DNA of 64,000 nucleotides from Cesiribacter sp964504565 (lineage in GTDB: Bacteria; Bacteroidota; Bacteroidia; Cytophagales; Cyclobacteriaceae), in contig CAZDEY010000006.1 of assembly GCA_964504565.1 (NCBI GenBank), positions 186,001 through 250,000 on the forward strand. The letters run 5' to 3'. This document shows, piece after piece, positions 41,376 through 48,601 of the stretch. The notes beneath the pieces are model-generated. The model had not been told where the DNA came from and searched no databases. It worked only from the letters and a program-made list of their open reading frames with translations. The first letter of the stretch is position 1; each line of letters begins with the position of its first letter. The position numbers and the translations under genes were made by a program.

Positions 41376-41876
41376 TCACCTGTGGCATTTAAAGTAGTCG
41401 AAGGGTTCCAGGCAGTCGTTGCACTGGTAGAGGGCTTTGCAACTGGTGCTGCCGAACTGGCTTACCAAGTGGGTGTTTTCCGATTTACAGTGCGGGCAGC
41501 GGATGTCGGGCTCTTCGCCGAAGAGGGAAAGTACGTGACCGGTTGCCTGGGGTGGGGCTATGCCATACTCTTCTAACTTTTGTCGGCCTACTTCGCTTAG
41601 CCAGTCGGTGTTCCAGGCCGGGCTGAGTTGGTTCTTTATTTCTACTTCTTCAAAGCCCAATTCCTTCAGCTTAATGCGAATTTCTAAACCAATGGCACTC
41701 ATGGCCGGGCAGCCGGAGTAGGTAGGGGTTATGGTTACCACAACTTTTTCGCCCTGCCTTTCAACCTTCCGCAAAATTCCTAAATCTTCAATAGTAATTA
41801 CCGGAATTTCGGGATCGGTTATGGGGGCCAACTCCTGCCAAATATCTTCTTCGCTAAGCTTTTGGGTATCTACCAT
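41376..41876 (-). CDS. paaD: Phenylacetyl-CoA epoxidase subunit PaaD
   Basis: 166 residues. N-terminal MIP18/DUF59 domain (ITDPEIPVITIEDLGILRKV, TPTYSGCPAM) thought to help metal-centre assembly of the epoxidase. The C-terminal zinc-ribbon-like part has CPHC, CKALYQC and CxxC cysteines. Overlaps paaC by 7 bp. In the usual epoxidase order A-B-C-D-E, paaE is here displaced to the front. Confidence 0.94.
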   Translation of the reverse strand: MVDTQKLSEEDIWQELAPITDPEIPVITIEDLGILRKVERQGEKVVVTITPTYSGCPAMSAIGLEIRIKLKELGFEEVEIKNQLSPAWNTDWLSEVGRQKLEEYGIAPPQATGHVLSLFGEEPDIRCPHCKSENTHLVSQFGSTSCKALYQCNDCLEPFDYFKCHR

Positions 41877-42664
41877 TTTTGTCCGGGATAGGCGCGTTGC
41901 AGGTACTGAAGTTCGGCCAGAATATAGCCCAAATGCTCGCTGTGGCGGCCTTCTTTGCCGCCCTGCTGCATAAAGGCATTTTGGGGTATGTCCAGCGTAG
42001 CCTCGCTCATTACTTTCTGGTGGTGGGCCTCGGCTTGCTTCTGTACTGCCTGATACTGAGGAATAAGGCCCTGTTCCTGCAGTTTCCGCTCGGTAGCGGT
42101 TGGCTCAAATAATTCCTGGCTGTACGGCCACAGGTCTTCTACCGCCGATTCCATGCGCTGCTTGCTTTCTTCGGTGCCATCGCCCAGGCGAATCACCCAC
42201 TCGCTGCTCCATTTTATATGGTAAGCCGCCTCCTTTACCGATTTTTCGGCAATGGCGGCCAATTGGGTATCGGGGCTTTTTTGCAGTTCCAGCAAGTAGA
42301 AGTAGTGAAAGCTATCGAACAGAAACTGGCGAAAGATGGTGGCGGCAAAATCGCCGTTGGGCTGCTCTACCAGCAGAGGGTTTCGGTACTCTACCGCCTG
42401 CCGTAAGTAAGCCAAGTCATCCTCATCGCGACCCTGATCTTCCAAAACGGCGGCGTACTGGTAGTAGCTACGGGCCTCGCCCAGCAAATCCAGGGCAATA
42501 TTGCTCAGGGCCAGGTCTTGCTCCAGCACGGGTCCGTGCCCGCACCACTCCGAGAGCCGGTGGGCCAAAATAAGGCTGGTGTCGGCCAGTTGGAGGGTAT
42601 ACTTAAAAAGTGCCTGCTGCAGCTCGGGGGCGTAGTCGGGTTTGGTAATGGCGGTTTCTTGCAT
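41870..42664 (-). CDS. paaC: Phenylacetyl-CoA epoxidase structural subunit PaaC
   Basis: 264 residues, ferritin-like helical subunit lacking a complete di-iron site, partner of PaaA. LQLADTSLILAHRLSEWCGHGP, ALDLLGEARSYYQYAAVLE and the DDLAYLR segments are typical. Ends LAELQYLQRAYPGQKW. Overlaps paaD by 7 bp and abuts paaB (one shared base), indicating strict coupling. Confidence 0.94.
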   Translation of the reverse strand: MQETAITKPDYAPELQQALFKYTLQLADTSLILAHRLSEWCGHGPVLEQDLALSNIALDLLGEARSYYQYAAVLEDQGRDEDDLAYLRQAVEYRNPLLVEQPNGDFAATIFRQFLFDSFHYFYLLELQKSPDTQLAAIAEKSVKEAAYHIKWSSEWVIRLGDGTEESKQRMESAVEDLWPYSQELFEPTATERKLQEQGLIPQYQAVQKQAEAHHQKVMSEATLDIPQNAFMQQGGKEGRHSEHLGYILAELQYLQRAYPGQKW

Positions 42665-42951
42665 TACATATGTTTTATTTTTTCGGGCACCTCGTAAAAC
42701 GTAGGGTGCCGGTATACTTTATCGTTGGCGGGGTCGAAGAAGGCGGTGCTTTCCTCGGGGTTGCTGGCGTGAATATGACTACTTTCCACTACCCAAATGC
42801 TGACACCCTCGGTGCGGCGAGTGTATACGTCGCGGGCGTTTTGCATAGCCATTTCGGCATCGGCGGCGTGCAGGCTGCCCACATGCTTGTGGTCCAGGCC
42901 TTGCTTGCTTCTTATAAATACCTCCCAAAGAGGCCATTCTTTTTTGTTCAT
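42664..42951 (-). CDS. paaB: Phenylacetyl-CoA epoxidase subunit PaaB
   Basis: 95 residues from ATG 42951: KKEWPLWEVFIRSKQGLDHKHVGSLHAADAEMA is the family start. PaaB bridges the PaaAC heterodimers. The frame remains open to 42984 but that part runs through the hairpin of repeat B and is not conserved. The hairpin begins 16 bp before this start. Confidence 0.94.
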   Translation of the reverse strand: MNKKEWPLWEVFIRSKQGLDHKHVGSLHAADAEMAMQNARDVYTRRTEGVSIWVVESSHIHASNPEESTAFFDPANDKVYRHPTFYEVPEKIKHM

Positions 42952-42966
42952 ACTGTCTTCTTTAAT

Positions 42967-43130
42967 GTACTTTTGTCTTACCACAAAAGTACCAAAAAGG
43001 CAAGGCTGTGAATTGATAGCTAAATTTTGGCTTCCTACGCTGAAAGATTTTTAACTCGCTTCGCTCAAACAGAAAAATCTTTTTAATCGCTACAGAAGCT
43101 AAAATTCTTAACGCTATCACTTCAAGGCCG
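42967..43130. repeat. Long palindromic repeat, copy B (upstream of paaB)
   Basis: Hairpin GTACTTTTGT, CTTACC, ACAAAAGTAC, then CAAGGCTGTGAA, nested arms GATAGC/GCTATC, AATTTTGGCTTC/GAAGCTAAAATT and AAAGATTTTT/AAAAATCTTT around TCGCTTCGCTCAAAC, ending TTCAAGGCC. Relative to copy A, stem bases differ in pairs so that pairing is kept. Lies between paaB and paaA, next to the paaB start. Confidence 0.8.
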
Positions 43131-43164
43131 TACTACCAGAATTTATACGGTAGGTACGTTTTAA

Positions 43165-43289
43165 TTACTGTATCTGTAACCACTCTCTTGTTCGTACACT
43201 CGCCTCTTCATTTGTAAAAAACTTTCCAGCCCGAATCTCTCGTTGCGCTTCTTCAATAGCTTTTCGCTTTCAAGACTAGGTGGAAATTC
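43165..43289 (-). pseudogene. Truncated antitoxin-like fragment
   Basis: On the minus strand one frame reads AIEEAQREIRAGKFFTNEEA then SVRTREWLQIQ and a stop at 43165-43167, a typical C terminus of small Bacteroidota antitoxins. An adjacent frame supplies EFPPSLESEK just before, and inserting one A in GCGAAAAGCT (about 43260) would join them. No start codon precedes. It looks like a broken remnant about 46 codons long, with no toxin partner seen. Confidence 0.4.
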
Positions 43290-43326
43290 TTAATTCCTTA
43301 ATTATTCATTATTAATTGCAAGTTGG

Positions 43327-44289
43327 CTAGGCCACTTGCTTCCGTTTAGCTCGTTTTTCGGCATGGGCGTTGGCGGCGTCGCGTACCCATTCGCCTTTCT
43401 CCCAAGCTTCTACGCGGGTTTGCAAACGGGTTTTATTTAGCGGGCCGTTGCCTTTTACCACGTTCCAGAATTCTTCCCAGTTTACCTCGCCAAACTCGTA
43501 GTGGCCGGTAGCTTCGTTCCACTTTAGTTTTTCATCCGGAACCTTTAGGCCTAAAAATTCGGCTTGGGGTACCATCATATCCACAAATTTTTGGCGAAGC
43601 TCGTCGTTAGTGAAGCGTTTAATACGCCACTTCATACTTTGCTCGGTATTGGGGCTGTCTTCGTCGCGCGGACCAAACATCATAAGGGTTGGCCACCACC
43701 AGCGGTTAAAGGCTTCCTGCGCCATAGCTTTTTGTTCGTCGGAGCCTTCGCACAGGGTTTGCATAATCTCGAAGCCCTGGCGTTGGTGGAAGCTCTCTTC
43801 CTTACATACCCGCACCATGGCCCGGGCGTAGGGGCCGTAGCTGGTACGGCACAGCGGCACTTGGTTTAGTATGGCGGCCCCATCTACCAACCAACCAATA
43901 GCACCAATATCGGCCCAGCTCAGGGTAGGGTAGTTAAAAATGCTGCTATACTTAGCTTTGCCGGAGTGCAAATCGGCGTACATTTGGTCGCGGCTGGCAC
44001 CCAGGGTTTCGGCGGCGCTGTAGAGGTACAGGCCGTGGCCGGCTTCATCCTGCACCTTAGCCAGTAATATGGCTTTGCGCTTCAGGCTGGGGGCGCGGGT
44101 AATCCAATTGCCTTCGGGCAGCATTCCTACAATTTCGGAGTGGGCGTGCTGCGAAATTTGGCGGATTAGGGTTTTGCGGTAGGCCTCGGGCATCCAGTCC
44201 TTCGGCTCAATTCTTATATCCTTATCTATACGCTCCTGAAATTCCCTTTCCAGTTGCTGAGTATCGGGTTGATTTTTAACTGTTTCCAT
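43327..44289 (-). CDS. paaA: Phenylacetyl-CoA epoxidase catalytic subunit PaaA
   Basis: 320 residues, ferritin-like di-iron oxygenase that adds one oxygen to the ring of phenylacetyl-CoA. Metal-ligand motifs KVQDEAGHGLYLYSAAE and CKEESFHQRQGFEIM are intact; PEGNWITRAPSLKRKAILLAK contributes the first glutamate region. The C-terminal basic tail (AHAEKRAKRKQVA) is usual. Separated from paaB by repeat B and the antitoxin relic (375 bp), a gap unlike the tightly packed paaA-B of many genomes. Confidence 0.96.
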   Translation of the reverse strand: METVKNQPDTQQLEREFQERIDKDIRIEPKDWMPEAYRKTLIRQISQHAHSEIVGMLPEGNWITRAPSLKRKAILLAKVQDEAGHGLYLYSAAETLGASRDQMYADLHSGKAKYSSIFNYPTLSWADIGAIGWLVDGAAILNQVPLCRTSYGPYARAMVRVCKEESFHQRQGFEIMQTLCEGSDEQKAMAQEAFNRWWWPTLMMFGPRDEDSPNTEQSMKWRIKRFTNDELRQKFVDMMVPQAEFLGLKVPDEKLKWNEATGHYEFGEVNWEEFWNVVKGNGPLNKTRLQTRVEAWEKGEWVRDAANAHAEKRAKRKQVA

Positions 44290-44350
44290 ATCTTTATAAC
44301 CGTATCAATCGATTGCGGGTTTCTTTCTTTTATTTAATCTACAGGTTGAA

Positions 44351-44367
44351 ACCGCGCGGCGGCCGCC
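44351..44367. repeat. 17-bp GC-rich motif, exact second copy
   Basis: ACCGCGCGGCGGCCGCC, identical to 33077-33093 and one mismatch from 25623-25638 over 16 bp. Unusually G+C rich for an intergenic site in this genome. Confidence 0.7.
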
Positions 44368-44391
44368 TATAGCTAATTATTATCAATCTCT

Positions 44392-44417
44392 TAGCCTAGG
44401 GTTTAAACCCTAGGCTA
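44392..44417. repeat. Perfect 26-bp palindrome downstream of paaE
   Basis: TAGCCTAGGGTTT followed by its exact reverse complement AAACCCTAGGCTA, with no loop. It ends 16 bp from the paaE stop and so could act as a terminator of paaE on the minus strand (no T run), but a perfect dyad with no loop is more like a REP-type or protein-binding site. Confidence 0.75.
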
Positions 44418-44432
44418 TATCAATTTGAATTC

Positions 44433-45509
44433 TTACTGATCAAAATCCACCACCACTTTCTCCGTTAACGGGCGGGCCTGGCAGGTTAAAACGTAACCAG
44501 CAGCCACTTCGTTTTCTTCCAGGCTGTAGTTTACGTCCATTTCTACCTTACCTTCCATTACCCGGGCGCGACAGGTGCTGCACATACCGCCTTTGCAACT
44601 GTAGGGTAAATCGGCGCCGGCTTCCTGGGCTTCGTCCAGTATGGTATTGCCGTAGTAGCTCATATCCAGCAGGAGCTTATTGCCGTCTAGTATTACTTCT
44701 ACCCGGCTCTTCTTATCATCTTCTTCAGAAATGCCATCCGGACGCTGCTTTTTACCGGCGGTTGGGTTGGCCGTGCCGAAGAGTTCAAAGTGAATCTTTT
44801 TCTTGTCCAGCCCGGCCGCCTCCAGGGTTTGCTGCACGGATTTTATCATAGCCTCGGGGCCACAAATAAAGCTTTCGTCAATGCCCGAGGCATCAATTAC
44901 GGTGCTAAGTAGGGTGTTCATCTTCTCCTTATCAATCCGGCCGAAGAACAGTTCGGTATCGCCATGTTCGCGGCTCAGGATATGGTATACCCGAAAGCGG
45001 TTAAGGTGCTGGTTTTTCAGTCCTTCAATTTCTTCTTTAAATATAATAGAGTTGCGCCCGCGGTTACCGTATACCAGCGTTACCCGGCTATCTGGCTCGG
45101 TGCGCAGTACGGTTTTAATTATTGAAATAACCGGCGTTATACCGCTACCGGCCGCTACCATAAGGTATTCTTTTTGGTGCTGCGGATTAAGCTCGGCAAC
45201 AAATTTACCCATGGGCGGCATTACTTCCAGCTCCTCGCCTACCTTAAGGCCATCTAGGGCGTGGCTGCTGAAGCGGCCCTCGGGTACGCGCTTAATGGCT
45301 ACCTTCCACTCCCCTTCCAGCGGACTGCTGCACAACGAGTACGACCGTCGCAGTTCCTCGCCGTTAAGCTCGCGCCGAAAGGTAAGGTACTGGCCGGGCA
45401 CGTAGGTAAAGGTATCGTGCAGCGCCTCGGGCACATCCAGCGTCAGCGATACACAATCAGGCGTCTCGCGGGTTATCTTCTTTATTTTTACTTTATGAAA
45501 TTTAGTCAT
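44433..45509 (-). CDS. paaE: Phenylacetyl-CoA epoxidase reductase subunit PaaE
   Basis: 358 residues, electron carrier for the epoxidase. FAD domain (PGQYLTFRRELNGEELRRSYSLCSSP), NADPH domain (MVAAGSGITPVISIIKTVL), and C-terminal plant-type 2Fe-2S ferredoxin with Cys in SCKGGMCSTCRARV and the late YVLTCQARP. First catalytic gene after the regulator, ahead of paaA. Confidence 0.95.
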   Translation of the reverse strand: MTKFHKVKIKKITRETPDCVSLTLDVPEALHDTFTYVPGQYLTFRRELNGEELRRSYSLCSSPLEGEWKVAIKRVPEGRFSSHALDGLKVGEELEVMPPMGKFVAELNPQHQKEYLMVAAGSGITPVISIIKTVLRTEPDSRVTLVYGNRGRNSIIFKEEIEGLKNQHLNRFRVYHILSREHGDTELFFGRIDKEKMNTLLSTVIDASGIDESFICGPEAMIKSVQQTLEAAGLDKKKIHFELFGTANPTAGKKQRPDGISEEDDKKSRVEVILDGNKLLLDMSYYGNTILDEAQEAGADLPYSCKGGMCSTCRARVMEGKVEMDVNYSLEENEVAAGYVLTCQARPLTEKVVVDFDQ

Positions 45510-45568
45510 TTGGTAGCTGGTAGCTGGTAGCTGGTAGTTAGTACAAAGTATATAGTATATGGAGGATC

Positions 45569-46192
45569 CTATGTCTTGATTCCTGACTCTTGATTCTTGA
45601 CTCTTTCTTCCCCCTCCAATCCTTTCATCAGAAAATTAATAATGTCGGCCTCCAGGGTTTGGGCGGAAAGTTGGCGGCCGGGTCGGTACCACAGTTCTAC
45701 CCAGCGTACGGCAGAAAGCAACGTGAATAGGGCTACTGTAGGATTGCCGGCTTGCAGTTCACCCCGTTCCATACCTTCTTTAATAAGGTTGGCAAAGCGG
45801 CCTTCGTAGTCTTTGCGAACAGCAACAAACTCGCCACGCTGGGGTTCGGGCAGGTACTTCCAGTCGTGGTTGGCTACGCTTACCTCCGGGCCCTGCTCCA
45901 GCATTAACCGGATATGCAGGCTTAGCAGCGCCCGCACCTTGGTTACGTAGGTGGTAGGTTGCTGCTCAATTTCGCTAAGTTGGCTTACGTAGGTATTGGC
46001 TACGCTAAAACACAATAGCTCCAGAATTTCGTGCTTAGAGCGGATGTAGTTGTACATACTGGCCGCTTCCATACCCACCCGCTCGGCTAACTCGCGCATT
46101 GAGGTGCCGCCGTAGCCCTTCTGCTTGAAAAGCTTAGCCGCCTCCTGCAATATTAGGGCGCGCCGTTGCTGCTGGGTAGCTTCTTTAGCCAT
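45569..46192 (-). CDS. TetR/AcrR family regulator, likely of the paa genes
   Basis: 207 residues from ATG 46192. N-terminal helix-turn-helix (QEAAKLFKQKGYGGTSMRELAERVGMEAASMYNYIRSKHEIL); the C-terminal ligand domain resembles acyl-CoA-responsive TetR proteins. PaaR in other bacteria is a TetR repressor released by phenylacetyl-CoA, and position at the head of the cluster supports that. A dyad (46221-46238) 28 bp before the start suggests autoregulation. I did not find a second copy before the other paa genes. Confidence 0.82.
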   Translation of the reverse strand: MAKEATQQQRRALILQEAAKLFKQKGYGGTSMRELAERVGMEAASMYNYIRSKHEILELLCFSVANTYVSQLSEIEQQPTTYVTKVRALLSLHIRLMLEQGPEVSVANHDWKYLPEPQRGEFVAVRKDYEGRFANLIKEGMERGELQAGNPTVALFTLLSAVRWVELWYRPGRQLSAQTLEADIINFLMKGLEGEERVKNQESGIKT

Positions 46193-46220
46193 GGTTAGCA
46201 AATATAATCACCACATATTA

Positions 46221-46238
46221 AACTAACAAACGTTAGTT
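46221..46238. promoter_or_regulatory. Probable TetR operator
   Basis: AACTAAC, AAAC, GTTAGTT: a 7-bp dyad with a 4-bp spacer, of the shape bound by TetR-type acyl-CoA regulators, between the regulator and the divergent DUF4856 operon. Confidence 0.6.
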
Positions 46239-46285
46239 AGAAGTATTAGTTTAGGTTAATATTAATTCGGGGTTAAATCTTTATG

Positions 46286-46306
46286 TTTATTTGGAATAAA
46301 TCTAAA
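46286..46306 (+). promoter_or_regulatory. Overlapping dyads upstream of the DUF4856/imelysin operon
   Basis: TTTATT-TGG-AATAAA (46286-46300) is a perfect 15-bp dyad and TTTGGA-ATAAA-TCTAAA (46290-46306) an imperfect one. Either could be a site for an iron-responsive regulator given the operon's content, but I cannot match a known Fur box. Confidence 0.3.
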
Positions 46307-46364
46307 CAGACTCTAGTTTTGCCCCGGTCAAATCAATCTAACCTATACTAATAGATTTACTGAA

Positions 46365-47426
46365 ATGAAGTTTCGTATAACCTACGCTTTGGCAGCTGCC
46401 GCCCTGTTTTCCGCCTGCGACGATGACGTTGATCCGGTGCAGCCTCAGCCCGAAGTTCCTACTACGTATACCTTTGCCAACGTTGACTACAGCGGCCAAA
46501 CCGCCCGTATTCAGCTTCTCGATAGCCTAGAGATGTACGGCAAGGCCGGCACTACTACCGATATTACCTACAGCGACCTGGAAGCTATTTACCAGAACAC
46601 CAGCCAGTTATTTGGCACTACTAAGAACATCAAAGAAAAAACCGTAACCGACTTTCAGGATGAGGTAGACGCCTTGTTTGTGGAACTGGATAACCTGAGC
46701 AACGACGACGTACGCGACAGCAACAGAAAGGGAGATTACCTAGTAGCGAACGACGGCCGCGAACCCGTGCAGATCTTAATTAAAGGTTTAATGGGCGCAC
46801 TGCTATACAACCAAGCCACCGCTGTGTACTTAGGCGAAGACAAAATGGACGTGGATAATACCACTGTGGTAGAAGGCAAAGGCACCGCAATGCAGCATCA
46901 CTGGGACGAGGCCTTTGGTTACTTTGGCGCTCCGGCCAATTTTCCGGCTAACGAGGGGGCCGGCGGTATGTACTGGGCCAGCTACGCGCAAAAACGCGCT
47001 TCGGTATTTGATGTGCGCCAGGAAATAATGAACGCCTTTATTGCCGGTCGCCACGCAATTAACCAAAACGATATGGCCGCCCGCGATGAGGCCATTGCCA
47101 CTATCCGGACCAACTGGGAGAAATTGGTAGCCGCCAACGTAGTGCACTACATTAACGGAGTAATAGCTGAGTTACCAGCCGAGGCCGAAACTATTGATAT
47201 GGCGCAGAGTGCCAAGCTGTACCACGCCTGGTCCGAAGCTAAAGGTTTTGCCTACGGCCTAAAGTATAGCCCGGAAAACAGCACAATTTCTGACGCTCAG
47301 GTTACCGAACTGATGAACAACCTGGGTGCCAGCCCAACTACTACCACCCGTGCCAAGTTGCAGGATGCCAACGCCCTACTTCAGCAGGTATATGGTTTTA
47401 CTGCTCAGCAAATGAGCCAACTGTAA
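46365..47426 (+). CDS. DUF4856 lipoprotein (imelysin-like)
   Basis: 353 residues with lipoprotein signal (ITYALAAAALFSACDDD; Cys18 in a good lipobox). The mature part is helical: TYTFANVDYSGQTARIQLLDSLEMYGK, KGTAMQHHWDEAFGYFGAP, and ASYAQKRASVFD are DUF4856 hallmarks. The WDEAFGYFG block parallels the imelysin fold. First gene of a four-gene operon with imelysin, HTTM and a TonB-dependent receptor, so a role in surface metal (probably iron) uptake is likely. Confidence 0.88.
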   Translation: MKFRITYALAAAALFSACDDDVDPVQPQPEVPTTYTFANVDYSGQTARIQLLDSLEMYGKAGTTTDITYSDLEAIYQNTSQLFGTTKNIKEKTVTDFQDEVDALFVELDNLSNDDVRDSNRKGDYLVANDGREPVQILIKGLMGALLYNQATAVYLGEDKMDVDNTTVVEGKGTAMQHHWDEAFGYFGAPANFPANEGAGGMYWASYAQKRASVFDVRQEIMNAFIAGRHAINQNDMAARDEAIATIRTNWEKLVAANVVHYINGVIAELPAEAETIDMAQSAKLYHAWSEAKGFAYGLKYSPENSTISDAQVTELMNNLGASPTTTTRAKLQDANALLQQVYGFTAQQMSQL

Positions 47427-47433
47427 TTACGGT

Positions 47434-48601
47434 ATGCTAAAGCGTTATTTTGTGCCCTTAGTTCTGGGCCTCAGCATTACAGCCTGTACCGAAGATAGCG
47501 ATACCGGCACTCGGGTTAATTTTGCAATTAAATTGGTGCCAGGAAAAAACCGCCGCTATGCAAGCGAATTACAGTACTAACCTGATTGTGCCCAGCTACC
47601 AACAACTGGCTAGCGAAAGCGCTACCCTGGAACAGGCCGTAAATACCTTTTCCCAGAGCCCTACCGAAGCCAGCCTGCAAGCGGCCCAAGCGGCTACCCT
47701 TAGCGCCTGGTCGGCTTTTCAGCGTACGATTGCCTACAATGCTATGGGCCCGGCCTTCGATGTTAACCTTACTACGCAACTGGGCTATTTTCCTACCCGA
47801 AGCTCGGCTATTGAAGCCCGTATAGCCGAGGGTAGCTGGGATTTCAGCAGACTATACGCCGAGGAATACAAAGGTTTTGCAGCGCTGGATTACCTGCTAT
47901 TCGGCTACGATGCGGACGGCAACGGCAACAGCGAAAGCAACCAAGCGGCCCGCCCCGGCACCGCGGCCGAGGTGTTAACTTGGTATACTACGCACAGCCA
48001 GGCGGCTACCCGTAAGCAGTACGTGCAGCAAGTAGCGGCCGATATAGCCGACCTTAGCCAGGAGGTGTATAATGAGTGGCAGGCCGAAGACGGTAATTTT
48101 GCCGCAACCTTTGCCGAAAATACCAGCACCGGGGCCGGTTCGTCGGTTAGCCTGTTGGTGAACAGCTACATTGTTGGCTACGAGTGGGTAAAGCGGCATA
48201 AGCTGTTTTTTCCCTTAGGCGGAAGGTCCGGTCAGGTAGCACCCGGTTCGGTAGAAGCTTTGTACAGCCGGCAATCGCTTACTTTATTGGAAGAAGTTAC
48301 CGACCATCTAGAGGAAGCCTTTACCGGGGCCGACGGCCTGGGCCTAGATGATTACCTGAAAGCCCACTTTGATGCCGGCAATACCCAGGTTAATTACGCC
48401 CAGGAAATGAACACGGTATTTGATACCAACCAGGCGGAAGTAGCCAAAATTTCCGTACCGCTGCAGGAAGCCCTAGAAACAAATAAAGCTGCCGTACAGT
48501 CGGCTTACGACCAGTACCAGTCGGCGGTGGCTACCCTAAAAGTAGATATTACCAGTGTGTTGGGCGTAGGCCTGACCTTTACCGATAATGACGGCGATTA
48601 A
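47434..48601 (+). pseudogene. Imelysin family lipoprotein, with an apparent frameshift near an A6 tract
   Basis: ATG 47434 opens LKRYFVPLVLGLSITACTEDS, a lipoprotein signal, but that frame stops at 47577-47579. The family body (AAMQANYSTNLIVPSYQQL onward, about 345 residues) is in the +1 frame. The frames overlap between about 47440 and 47576, which includes six A residues at 47544-47549; loss of one A would join them. Imelysins are surface iron-regulated proteins with a helical-bundle fold. The GxHxxE motif of classical members is not evident. Either a sequencing slip, phase variation or a broken gene; all downstream genes remain intact. Body alone could start at ATG 47558 but would lack export signal. 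Confidence 0.75.
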
